A stretch of 64,000 nucleotides of DNA from positions 1-64,000 of the forward strand of contig CAZBOW010000006.1 in NCBI GenBank assembly GCA_964493635.1, in the 5' to 3' direction. A program made the translations under genes and the position numbers. The stretch's first letter is position 1; each line of letters begins with the position of its first letter. Below the pieces are notes generated by a model. The model ran no database searches, was not told where the DNA came from, and worked only from the letters and a program-made list of their open reading frames with translations. This DNA is from OLB6 sp964493635 (GTDB lineage Bacteria; Bacteroidota; Ignavibacteria; Kapaibacteriales; Kapaibacteriaceae). Below are positions 33,145 to 41,961 of the stretch, piece by piece.

Positions 33145-36000
33145 ATGAATGCTGTCTTCGCACGACAGCTACTCCTCCTGATCGGCACACTGATCGCAGC
33201 AAGTACAATCAGTTGGTCGCAGACCGGTACCATTACAGGTACCGTCGTCAATAAAGCAAACGGCGAGCCCGTTGCAGGTGCAACAATCCAAGTAGTGGGA
33301 ACAAAGAAGGGTGCCTATACCGACATGAAGGGCACCTTTTCCGTGAAAGATGTTCCAGCAGGAACGTACAGTATAGGCATTCGGGCAATCGGCTACGCAC
33401 AGGTAACGGTAGCAAATGTAGATGTTAAGCCCGGAAAGAAAGCGAAGGTTGACGTCACGTTGGAATCCGATGCCATTCTCAAGGATGAGGTCGTCGTCGA
33501 GGCGGCAGCAATCCGTGATAATGATGTGGCCCTCCTACGGGATCGGCAGAAATCAGCTGCAGTAAGCGATGCCATTAGCTCGGAAGCCATTTCGCGTGTA
33601 TCTGGCTCGAGCGTGGCCGATGTCGCCAGCAGGGTTACCGGTGTGTCCGTCATGGACGGGAAATACCTGTACGTGCGTGGCCTCGGTGACCGCTACATGA
33701 ATTTCCAGCTCAATGGTGCTCAGATGGCCAGCTCCGATCCGGATCGCAACGACGTGTCGATGGACCAGTTTTCTTCAAGCTTCGTTGAGAGCATCGTCAC
33801 GGCTAAGAGTTTTACACCGGACCAGCCTGGATCGTTCACAGGTGGTTCGGTGAACGTCAAGACCAAGGCGTTCCCATCTGAACGTAGCTTCAAGGTAGCT
33901 GTTCGTGCGGGCTACAATACCATAGCATCGCTCTCCAGCGACTTTACCACTGCCTCGTCATCGCCTACAGACTGGCTAGCATACGATAATGGGTCACGTG
34001 CTGTACCTACCTACGTTCGCGAATTGAACGGTGTGATACCGTCACTTGGCGAGGCTCGAACAGATCCAAACGCAGCCGAAATCCTCAATGCTGCCTCAAA
34101 GGCCTTTGGGTCGGCAATGGCACCCACGGTAGGGAACAGTGGCCTTCCCGGTCGATTGAACCTATCCTATGCCGATGTTTTTGACGTTGGCAGTGTACCA
34201 TTCGGCGTAATCACATCGATCCAGTACAATCAAGACTTTGATGGCTATACCAATGGCCGATTCGCCCAATGGCAACTCACGGGAAAGGCGGCCGAAAAGG
34301 ATGCATTGGAGGCACAGGCGGATCTTTCCGACCGCTCCGGCACAAGCACAACGTTCTGGAGTGCAATGTTCAATATCAATGCAAAGCCAGATCCCAATCA
34401 TCAGGTTGGTTTAAACCTGCTTCACAATCAGCGCGGAGAGAACCTGGGTCGGTACCTTGTTGGAGCACTGCCCCGGGACTTGCCGTCCGAGTTCTCCTTT
34501 GAAACGCGAACACAGCGATACATTGAGCGCGGCAACACAAGTGTTCAATTGATGGGAGAAAGTCTGTTCCCAGCCCTTGGCAATGCAAAGCTGGAATGGA
34601 CTGGATCGTACAACCGCAGCACGCAGGATGAGCCGGACATTCGGTACTTCTCCAATGAGTTTGTTCCCGATGGAGATAGCAACCTCTACTACATCGATGC
34701 AGCCAACTATGCCTTGCCGCAGCATTTTTACCGCGACATGGTCGAGGACTTGTACTGGTTCGACGCCAATGTTAAGGTGCCATTCACCTCATGGACCGGT
34801 ACAGAAGGTAGCTTCAAGGTTGGCGGAGCATACAACACCAAGCGGCGTGCATTTCGCGAACAACGATATGAGTTTCGCCAGCAGCAACTTGAATACAAAG
34901 GGGATCCAACCGCATTTTTCGCCGAGGAAAATCTTGGCATCATTGGCACCAGTAGCGGCCGCCCAGTATTTGGCAACTACATCGTAGATGTTACACAGGC
35001 TGTAAACAATTACGACGGTGTTCAGAACATCGCGGCGGGATTCGCTATGGTAGAGTTGCCAGTCACCACGCAGTTGCGCGTGATCACCGGCGTCCGGCTT
35101 GAAACGACAGATCTCACTGTGACGAGCCAAGATTCGGCGTCCAAGCAGGGACGAGTAGATGAGCTGAACATTCTCCCCTCGTTTGCAGCGGTATTCGCAC
35201 TGACTGAACGCCAGAACATCCGTGTCTCCTACGGACGCACACTTGCCCGCCCAACATTCCGTGAACTTGCTCCGTTTTCGTCCTTCGACTTTGTAGGGGG
35301 CTTCATCTTGAACGGAAACCCCGATTTGAAGCAAACGAACGTAGACAACTATGACGTTCGCTGGGAGTGGTTCCTGCGGCCGACGGACATTGTTGCCATA
35401 AGTGCGTTCTACAAGTTCTTCACGAACCCAATCGAAAACGCCATCGTTTCGAACAACAATCAGCTTCAGTTCCAGAACGTACCGGAAGCTGTTGTGTACG
35501 GTATGGAGTTCGAGGCGCGCTCATCATTGGATGTGATTTGGGATGCCTTGAGTGGTTTATACATCGGCGGCAATCTTACACTAACAACGTCGCAGGTTGA
35601 TATTCCTGCCAAGGAACTTGCCGTCATCCAGGAACTCTTCGGGCCTGACGCCCGAACAACGCGACAGCTACAGGGTCAGTCGCCCTACTTGCTGAATCTT
35701 CAGCTAGGGTACGTGGACTACGAAAACGGTACGGATATCAACCTTACGTACAACGTGTTCGGTGACCGCCTCTCTCGCGTGGCCCTTGGCGGTACACCCA
35801 ACGTGTTTGAAGCAGCGCGGGCTCGCGTGGATGTTGTCGCATCGCAAAAGCTTCTCGGCAATCTCTCTGTTCGTGTACAAGCTCTTAACCTGCTGAACCC
35901 ACCGGTGCGCGAGTACCATGAGTTCAAGGGTCAGCAGTTCGACATGGTTCGTTACATCCAAGGCCAAACATTCACAGTTGGCTTCAGCTACAATTTTTAA
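33145..36000 (+). CDS. TonB-dependent outer-membrane receptor
   Basis: 951 residues. The signal peptide (LLLLIGTLIAASTISWSQ) precedes a carboxypeptidase-regulatory-like domain (TGTVVNKANGEPVAGATIQV). The plug follows (SRVTGVSVMDGKYLYVRGLG, SFTPDQPGSFTGGSVNVKTK), then a 22-strand-type barrel ending in the terminal-strand motif VGFSYNF. It should import a ligand across the outer membrane using TonB/ExbBD energy; substrate not readable. ATG 33145 is preferred to GTG 33136 because it begins the signal peptide. It is followed after 39 bases by the triple-repeat T9SS gene with its own GGAGG site. This receptor/secreted-protein pairing recurs in Bacteroidota and suggests joint work at the surface. 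Confidence 0.92.
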   Translation: MNAVFARQLLLLIGTLIAASTISWSQTGTITGTVVNKANGEPVAGATIQVVGTKKGAYTDMKGTFSVKDVPAGTYSIGIRAIGYAQVTVANVDVKPGKKAKVDVTLESDAILKDEVVVEAAAIRDNDVALLRDRQKSAAVSDAISSEAISRVSGSSVADVASRVTGVSVMDGKYLYVRGLGDRYMNFQLNGAQMASSDPDRNDVSMDQFSSSFVESIVTAKSFTPDQPGSFTGGSVNVKTKAFPSERSFKVAVRAGYNTIASLSSDFTTASSSPTDWLAYDNGSRAVPTYVRELNGVIPSLGEARTDPNAAEILNAASKAFGSAMAPTVGNSGLPGRLNLSYADVFDVGSVPFGVITSIQYNQDFDGYTNGRFAQWQLTGKAAEKDALEAQADLSDRSGTSTTFWSAMFNINAKPDPNHQVGLNLLHNQRGENLGRYLVGALPRDLPSEFSFETRTQRYIERGNTSVQLMGESLFPALGNAKLEWTGSYNRSTQDEPDIRYFSNEFVPDGDSNLYYIDAANYALPQHFYRDMVEDLYWFDANVKVPFTSWTGTEGSFKVGGAYNTKRRAFREQRYEFRQQQLEYKGDPTAFFAEENLGIIGTSSGRPVFGNYIVDVTQAVNNYDGVQNIAAGFAMVELPVTTQLRVITGVRLETTDLTVTSQDSASKQGRVDELNILPSFAAVFALTERQNIRVSYGRTLARPTFRELAPFSSFDFVGGFILNGNPDLKQTNVDNYDVRWEWFLRPTDIVAISAFYKFFTNPIENAIVSNNNQLQFQNVPEAVVYGMEFEARSSLDVIWDALSGLYIGGNLTLTTSQVDIPAKELAVIQELFGPDARTTRQLQGQSPYLLNLQLGYVDYENGTDINLTYNVFGDRLSRVALGGTPNVFEAARARVDVVASQKLLGNLSVRVQALNLLNPPVREYHEFKGQQFDMVRYIQGQTFTVGFSYNF

Positions 36001-36039
36001 ACGAAACGCTTGAACATCTTTCTCACTACGGAGGTACGT

Positions 36040-39000
36040 ATGCGCGTACGATTGACGATTCAACTACTCATGGCACTGGTAGCGACGGTAGCGCTCCAAG
36101 CTCAGGAGATCGTTACGATCACCGATGCCGACATACAACCAGGTCAAAACGTGACCTTCACCAACGACAAAGTCTATCTGCTGGATGGCTTCGTGTTTGT
36201 GGACTCCACAGCCACGCTTACTATCCAAGCCGGGACTGTGATCAAAGGAAAGCCGGGCGAAGGAGCAAGTGCATCAGCACTGATCGTTGCTCGTGGCGGC
36301 AAGATCTTCGCCAATGGAACAAAGGATCAGCCCATCATTTTCACGGCTGAGGCGGACGATGTATCAAACCCTTCAGATCTGACGGCTGAAGACCGTGGAC
36401 TGTGGGGCGGTCTGATCATTCTGGGCAATGCCAGTCTAAACGTGGCTGGGGGTATTGAGAACATCGAAGGTATCCCGGTAACAGAGCCACGTGGGCAATA
36501 CGGTGGCACCGACGACGACGACAACTCTGGTGTGCTTCGGTACGTCTCAATCCGCCACGGTGGGTCGAACATCGGTGCAAACAACGAGATTAACGGCGTA
36601 ACATTCGGTGGCGTCGGTCGAGGCACCTACGTCGACCACGTTGAAGTGTTTGCCAATCAGGATGATGGTTTTGAGTGGTTTGGTGGTACAGTTGACGGTA
36701 CACACTTGGTATCCGCATTCAACGGTGATGACGCCTTCGACTGGGACGAAGGATTTCGCGGTCGCGGACAGTTCTGGTTCGTGATCCAAGATGCTGCTGT
36801 AGGGGGCTCTGCCTTCGAATGTGACGGCGGTACTACGCCAGAGGACGGTACGCCGTATGCCACGCCAACGATTTATAACCTTACGATCATTGGTTCGGGT
36901 GCCGATGGTGCCAATGCTAAGAATACACCATTGATCAACCTGCGTGACAACTCCGGTGGCTTCTTCTACAACTCAATCATTACCGACGGTCGTGGCTATG
37001 CCGTCCAGGTCGAGGACCTTGCCTCGGGTGAGGACTCACGCTCGCGCCTTGAAAATGGCGATATGGCCTTCACGAATAACATCTGGTTCTCCTTTACCAA
37101 TGGTATTGCTGATGTAAGCACGCAGCAGTTCCTGCTCGACTACCTCACAACGGGTGCGAATGCCAATGCCGTGGTCGACCCGATGTTTGCCTCTGTGAGC
37201 CGTGCCACGGACGCCAAGTTGGACCCACGCGTGAAAGTGGGCTCCCCGGCATTTGAGAACCTTGCTACCTACCCAGACGAGTTCTTTAGCGCTGTGAACT
37301 ACAAGGGTGCCTTCGACGCAAACAACCTGTGGGCGAAGGAATGGACTGCCATTGATGAGCAGGGCTACCTAGCTAGTGACCCGGAGAATATCGTTAACGT
37401 AACTGATGGCGATATTGCTCCAGGTCAGGATGTTGTATGGACCAGTACCAACACGTATGTGCTGGATGGATTTGTATTCGTTGACGAAGGCGCAACATTA
37501 ACAATCGAGGCGGGTACAGTAATCAAGGGTAAGCCAGGCGAGGGTGCCAATGCTTCAGCACTGATTGTGGCCCAAGGCGGTAAGATCTTCGCCAATGGAA
37601 CGGTTGACCGTCCGATTATCTTCACCGCTTTGGTTGATGATGTGTCGAATCCAAACGACCTGACCCGCGATGACCGTGGTCTGTGGGGTGGTCTGATTAT
37701 TCTTGGCAAGGCTGGGTTGAACGTTGCAGGTGGAACGGAGAACATCGAAGGGATTCCGGTTACCGAACCTCGTGGAATCTATGGCGGCACGGACGACGAC
37801 GATAATTCCGGCGTCCTGCGTTATGTGTCGGTTCGCCACGGTGGTTCCAACATCGGTGCAAACAACGAAATCAACGGCGTGACGTTCGGTGGCGTTGGTC
37901 GTGGTACCATCGTTGACCACGTAGAGGTCTATGCGAATTCCGATGACGGCTTCGAATGGTTCGGTGGTACGGTGAACTCCAAGCACTTAGTATCCGCCTT
38001 TAACGGCGATGACGCGTTTGACTGGGATGAGGGCTTCCGCGGTAAAGGCCAATTCTGGCTTGTATACCAGGCAGATGATGTTGCCGGGTCAGCGTTTGAA
38101 TGCGACGGCGGCACGACTCCAGAGGACGGAACTCCGTACGCCACCCCAACACTATACAATCTTACCGTAATCGGTTCGGGTGCGGAAGGTTCGAACGCTA
38201 AGAACACGCCACTGTTAAATCTTCGCGATAACTCCGGTGGTTTCTTCTACAATACCATTATCACAGATGGTCGTGGCTACGCCATTCAGGTGGAGGATCT
38301 TGCCTCTGGTGAAGACTCCCGCGCCCGTCTGGAAGCTGGAGAGATGGCCTTTGAGAACAATGTGTGGTTTGGATTTACCAATGGCATTGCTGACGCTAGC
38401 AAGCAGCAGTTTCTGCTTGACTATCTCACCACGGCAGAAAACGTAAACACGGTGTCGGATCCTCAATTGAAGTCCATTAGCAGAACGGCTGACAGGAAGT
38501 TTGACCCACGACCCGTGAGTGGATCGCCAGCGCTGACAGATGTTAAGGCACTCCCGGACGGCGATGAGTTTTTTGAAACAGCAGACTATCGTGGTGCATT
38601 CGACCAGTTCGATCTCTGGATTAAGCGCTGGACAGCCATCGACGAAGCCGGATACGTTGCTGACCTACCAGCTGGCACCGTTGTTGTGACCGACGGCGAC
38701 ATCATGCCGGGTGACAACGTGCGTTGGACGAGCAACAACACCTACATTCTGGATGGCTTTGTGTTTGTTGATTCCACAGCGACTCTGACCATCGAAGCCG
38801 GGACCGTAGTCAAGGGTAATCCGGGCGAGGGTGCCAATGCTTCAGCACTGATCGTAGCGCGTGGCGGTAAGATCTTCGCCAATGGTACGCAGCAGCGTCC
38901 GATCATATTCACGGCTTTGGCCGATGATGTGAACGACCCAACAGATCTCACACAAGACGACCGCGGACTATGGGGTGGTATTATCATTCTCGGTAACGCA

Positions 39001-40233
39001 CGGCTGAACGTTGCTGGTGGTATTGAGAACATCGAGGGTATTCCAGTAACGGAGCCGCGGGGTCAGTACGGTGGTACAAACGATGCGGATAACTCCGGTG
39101 TGATGACCTACGTATCGGTTCGTCACGGTGGCTCCAACATCGGTGCTAACAACGAGATCAACGGTGTCACATTTGGTGGTGTGGGTAGCGGTACTGTTGT
39201 TGAGAACATTGAGGTGTTTGCCAACTCCGACGACGGTTTCGAATGGTTTGGCGGCACCGTTAACACGAAGTATCTCGTGTCTGCCTTCAATGGCGACGAT
39301 GCATTCGACTGGGACGAAGGTTTCCGCGGCAAGGGTCAGTTTTGGTTAGTGCTCCAGAGCGCAACCGTGGGCGGTTCCGCCTTTGAGTGTGATGGCGGTA
39401 CCACGCCGGAGGATGGCACACCATATGCTATTCCAGTCCTCTCAAATATCACGGTGATCGGTTCTGGTGCCGAAGGCACCAATGCCAAGAACACGCCATT
39501 GTTGAACCTGCGTGATAACTCCGGCGGCAAGTTCTACAACTCGATCATCATGGACGGTCGGGGATACGCAATTCAGGTGGAGGATCTTGCCTCCGGTGAG
39601 GACTCCCGTGCCCGTTTGGAAGCCGGTGATATGGCCTTCCAGAACAACATCTGGTTCTCATTCACCAGTGGAATTGCCGATGCCAGCAAGCAGCAGTTCT
39701 TGCTTGACTATCTAACTGCAGCGGCAAATGTTAACGAGGTGACGGATCCGTTGTTAACATCGATCTCCCGCATGGAAGATCGTGCTTTCGATCCTCGGCC
39801 AGTAACGGGTTCACCGGCATTTAGCAATGTGAAGGATCTGGGAGATACCTTCTTTACATCGACAAGTTACCGTGGTGCCTTCAACAACGGCGCAGGTAGT
39901 AATTGGCTGCAGGACTGGACCTTCATCTGGGATGCAGGTGTTGTAACGAGTGTTGAGGAAGAGATCGGCGCGGGAGTATCGGCAGTTGTCTATCCGAACC
40001 CCGCTGCGTCGGTAGCAACACTGCGGTACACATCTGCCGTTGACGGCCTAGTAACGATCAGGGTTGTAGATGCTGCTGGCTCAATGGTAGCGACGGTTGC
40101 CACCCAAGCCATGGTGTCGGCTGGTGTCTGTGAGTTCAACATCAATACAGCGACGCTATCGACGGGTGCCTACCGTGTAGTGATCACCGATGCTACCGGA
40201 GCAACGTCGATTCCGATGATGGTCGTGCGTTAA
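36040..40233 (+). CDS. triple-repeat beta-helix-like secreted protein with T9SS C-terminal domain
   Basis: 1397 residues from ATG 36040, which has GGAGG 7 bases upstream; an earlier ATG at 36010 lacks one. The signal peptide ends ALQAQ. Three homologous units of ~428 residues follow, each starting TD[AG]DI.PG and containing YxLDGFVFVD, ATLTIxAGTVIKG, ALIVARGGKIFANGT, LWGGLIILG, IEGIPVTEPRG, RHGGSNIGANNEINGVTFGG, DDGFEWFGGTV and FECDGGTTPEDGTPYA. The turn pattern suggests a right-handed parallel beta-helix. The tail (VVYPNPAASVATLRYT to STGAYRVVITDATG) is a type A T9SS sorting domain. Many conserved Asp/Glu residues could bind calcium. Probably surface-exposed and partnered with the TonB receptor upstream; no catalytic site recognised. 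Confidence 0.85.
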   Translation: MRVRLTIQLLMALVATVALQAQEIVTITDADIQPGQNVTFTNDKVYLLDGFVFVDSTATLTIQAGTVIKGKPGEGASASALIVARGGKIFANGTKDQPIIFTAEADDVSNPSDLTAEDRGLWGGLIILGNASLNVAGGIENIEGIPVTEPRGQYGGTDDDDNSGVLRYVSIRHGGSNIGANNEINGVTFGGVGRGTYVDHVEVFANQDDGFEWFGGTVDGTHLVSAFNGDDAFDWDEGFRGRGQFWFVIQDAAVGGSAFECDGGTTPEDGTPYATPTIYNLTIIGSGADGANAKNTPLINLRDNSGGFFYNSIITDGRGYAVQVEDLASGEDSRSRLENGDMAFTNNIWFSFTNGIADVSTQQFLLDYLTTGANANAVVDPMFASVSRATDAKLDPRVKVGSPAFENLATYPDEFFSAVNYKGAFDANNLWAKEWTAIDEQGYLASDPENIVNVTDGDIAPGQDVVWTSTNTYVLDGFVFVDEGATLTIEAGTVIKGKPGEGANASALIVAQGGKIFANGTVDRPIIFTALVDDVSNPNDLTRDDRGLWGGLIILGKAGLNVAGGTENIEGIPVTEPRGIYGGTDDDDNSGVLRYVSVRHGGSNIGANNEINGVTFGGVGRGTIVDHVEVYANSDDGFEWFGGTVNSKHLVSAFNGDDAFDWDEGFRGKGQFWLVYQADDVAGSAFECDGGTTPEDGTPYATPTLYNLTVIGSGAEGSNAKNTPLLNLRDNSGGFFYNTIITDGRGYAIQVEDLASGEDSRARLEAGEMAFENNVWFGFTNGIADASKQQFLLDYLTTAENVNTVSDPQLKSISRTADRKFDPRPVSGSPALTDVKALPDGDEFFETADYRGAFDQFDLWIKRWTAIDEAGYVADLPAGTVVVTDGDIMPGDNVRWTSNNTYILDGFVFVDSTATLTIEAGTVVKGNPGEGANASALIVARGGKIFANGTQQRPIIFTALADDVNDPTDLTQDDRGLWGGIIILGNARLNVAGGIENIEGIPVTEPRGQYGGTNDADNSGVMTYVSVRHGGSNIGANNEINGVTFGGVGSGTVVENIEVFANSDDGFEWFGGTVNTKYLVSAFNGDDAFDWDEGFRGKGQFWLVLQSATVGGSAFECDGGTTPEDGTPYAIPVLSNITVIGSGAEGTNAKNTPLLNLRDNSGGKFYNSIIMDGRGYAIQVEDLASGEDSRARLEAGDMAFQNNIWFSFTSGIADASKQQFLLDYLTAAANVNEVTDPLLTSISRMEDRAFDPRPVTGSPAFSNVKDLGDTFFTSTSYRGAFNNGAGSNWLQDWTFIWDAGVVTSVEEEIGAGVSAVVYPNPAASVATLRYTSAVDGLVTIRVVDAAGSMVATVATQAMVSAGVCEFNINTATLSTGAYRVVITDATGATSIPMMVVR
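36121..39948 (+). repeat. three tandem coding repeats of 1281, 1287 and about 1260 bp
   Basis: Units begin at the Thr codon of TDADI/TDGDI: 36121, 37402 and 38689. Protein identity between units is very high, while synonymous positions differ freely (for example VGGS is gtagggggctct in unit 1 but gtgggcggttcc in unit 3). The duplication is therefore old and maintained at protein level, not an assembly artefact. Confidence 0.93.
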
Positions 40234-40259
40234 GCATCGCACTCATGACGATTACCACG

Positions 40260-40289
40260 CGAGGGTGGCTCCTACGGGAGCTGCCCTCG
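40260..40289 (+). terminator. intrinsic-type terminator hairpin after the triple-repeat gene
   Basis: The stem is CGAGGGTGGCTCC, loop TACG, then GGAGCTGCCCTCG: 13 pairs including two G-U pairs, closed by the very stable C(UACG)G loop. It is followed by a modest T-rich TGTTCGTTTA. It separates the receptor/T9SS unit from ppx. Confidence 0.7.
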
Positions 40290-40304
40290 TGTTCGTTTAT
40301 CGAC

Positions 40305-40312
40305 TAAATTTC
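40305..40312 (+). promoter_or_regulatory. possible -7 box TAAATTTC before ppx
   Basis: TAAATTTC differs from TAnnTTTG by its last base. It ends 6 bases before ATG 40319, placing the start site close to or at the start codon. It overlaps the T-rich tail of the terminator. Confidence 0.3.
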
Positions 40313-40318
40313 GGGCCT

Positions 40319-41878
40319 ATGGCTCCCCCCGTATCTCATCGCATTGCGGCCATCGACGTAGGAACCAACTCGTTTCACATGGTGATTGCTACTGTGAGCG
40401 CGCGGGGATCACTCCGCATCCACCATCGAAACAAGGAGCTGGTTCGGTTAGGCATGGCAGCTGGCGACATCAAAAAGCTTTCGCCGGAGGCCATTCAGCG
40501 TGGTGTGAAAACGCTGAAGCGTTTCAAGGCCGAAGCCGAACAGCACCATGCTCAAATCCGAGCCGTTGCAACCAGTGCGGTGCGCGAGGCCGTGAATCGA
40601 GAAGAGTTTGTTGATCGGGTCTTCAAAGCCACCGGCATTGAGGTGGAAGTCGTTAGTGGTATCGAAGAGGGACGGCTCATCTACGTCGGAGCGATGCATG
40701 CCCTGCCCATCATTGCCAAGCGAGCCCTAGTGATCGACATTGGTGGAGGTAGTACCGAAACCGTCATCGGTCACCATGGTACGCCCGATGTGATCCACTC
40801 TGTGAAGTTGGGTCACCTGCGGGTCATGAAGGGGTTCTTTCCCGACGGTAAGGCAACAGCCGCTAGCCTAGATGCGTGTCGCATCGCCATTCGCGGTGAT
40901 TGGTCGCCTGTGCTGCAGGACCTTACATCGCACGGCTACGAGGAGTTCGTAGGAAGTTCCGGTACCGTCCTGACGATTGCCGCAATGACCTTGGCACGAC
41001 TGCACAAGCGCATCCCCGAATCGCTGAATGGTCTCAAGTTGTTGCGTTCGGACATCCTCGACACCATTGCTACGATTTGCGAAGCCCGTACCGTTGAACA
41101 GCGTGCGCTGTTGCCCGGAATAGATGTGCGGCGTGCCGATGTAATCCTTGGTGGGGCGTTGCTGCTGGAAGCTGCTGTGGTGGGACTGGACGTTCACGAG
41201 ATGACGATCTCCAACTATGCACTGCGCGAGGGCATTGTTTTTGACACGGCGCGCAAGCAGCGCGATATCAACGAATTTCATCACCTTGCCACGCTACGAT
41301 ACCAGAGTGTCCACCACCTGTGCGACGTCTATCGTGTGCGGCGGGCACATGCCGAGCACGTGAAAATGCTGGCCCTCTCCGTATTCGACTCGTTGCGCCC
41401 CTTACATCCCTATGGCGACAAGGAGCGCGAGATCCTCGAGGCGGCAGCACTGCTCCACGATGTTGGGTTTCACATTGCTGCCGATCAGCACCACAAACAC
41501 AGCGAGTACATCATCCGGCATAGTGCCATGCCCGGATTCACAAACGATGAAACAGAGCTGATTGCGTCGGTTGCCCGCTACCATCGGAAGAGCTTCCCAA
41601 AGAAGAAGCACGAAATCTTCGGTCGGCTGCATCCCGACGAGCAGCGCGTGGTGCGCACGCTGGCTTCCATCCTGCGAATCGCCGAAGGGTTAGATCGCCG
41701 GGGGCAGCAGCTGATTCGGTCTGTTGCCGTTCAGGTGTCGAAGGAGCGGATCGACATCATCGTCCATGCCCCTGGGCCATCGCCGGATATTGAGTTATGG
41801 GGGGCCGAGCGCCGTAAGGGGCTGATGACACAGGTGTTTGGACGCGAGGTTCGGTTCCTGGGTCATGCCGTGGCCTAG
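40319..41878 (+). CDS. ppx: Ppx/GppA-family exopolyphosphatase with C-terminal HD domain
   Basis: 519 residues. The ASKHA N-terminal half has AAIDVGTNSFHMVIA, AVATSAVREAVNRE, EGRLIYVGA, LVIDIGGGSTETV and VGSSGTVLTIAAM. The C-terminal third is an HD-type domain (AAALLHDVGFHI, then HKHSEYII, LRIAEGLDR), the full-length Ppx/GppA arrangement. These cytosolic enzymes hydrolyse polyphosphate and/or pppGpp; the two cannot be separated by sight. ATG 40319 begins at the conserved core; an ORF start at 40265 lies within the terminator and is rejected. It stands alone between a terminator and the HtrA gene. Confidence 0.9.
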   Translation: MAPPVSHRIAAIDVGTNSFHMVIATVSARGSLRIHHRNKELVRLGMAAGDIKKLSPEAIQRGVKTLKRFKAEAEQHHAQIRAVATSAVREAVNREEFVDRVFKATGIEVEVVSGIEEGRLIYVGAMHALPIIAKRALVIDIGGGSTETVIGHHGTPDVIHSVKLGHLRVMKGFFPDGKATAASLDACRIAIRGDWSPVLQDLTSHGYEEFVGSSGTVLTIAAMTLARLHKRIPESLNGLKLLRSDILDTIATICEARTVEQRALLPGIDVRRADVILGGALLLEAAVVGLDVHEMTISNYALREGIVFDTARKQRDINEFHHLATLRYQSVHHLCDVYRVRRAHAEHVKMLALSVFDSLRPLHPYGDKEREILEAAALLHDVGFHIAADQHHKHSEYIIRHSAMPGFTNDETELIASVARYHRKSFPKKKHEIFGRLHPDEQRVVRTLASILRIAEGLDRRGQQLIRSVAVQVSKERIDIIVHAPGPSPDIELWGAERRKGLMTQVFGREVRFLGHAVA

Positions 41879-41961
41879 GCCTCCTCAACGACTCACTAAA
41901 CCAACGGAGCATTCGTCAGTCCAGATCGCTGAAACTATCTCTAGCTAGAAAGGATCACTGT

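Noticed and set aside
36121..39948. Triple repeat as an assembly duplication
   Set aside because: Units differ at many synonymous positions and in length (1281 vs 1287 bp), so they are real diverged copies.
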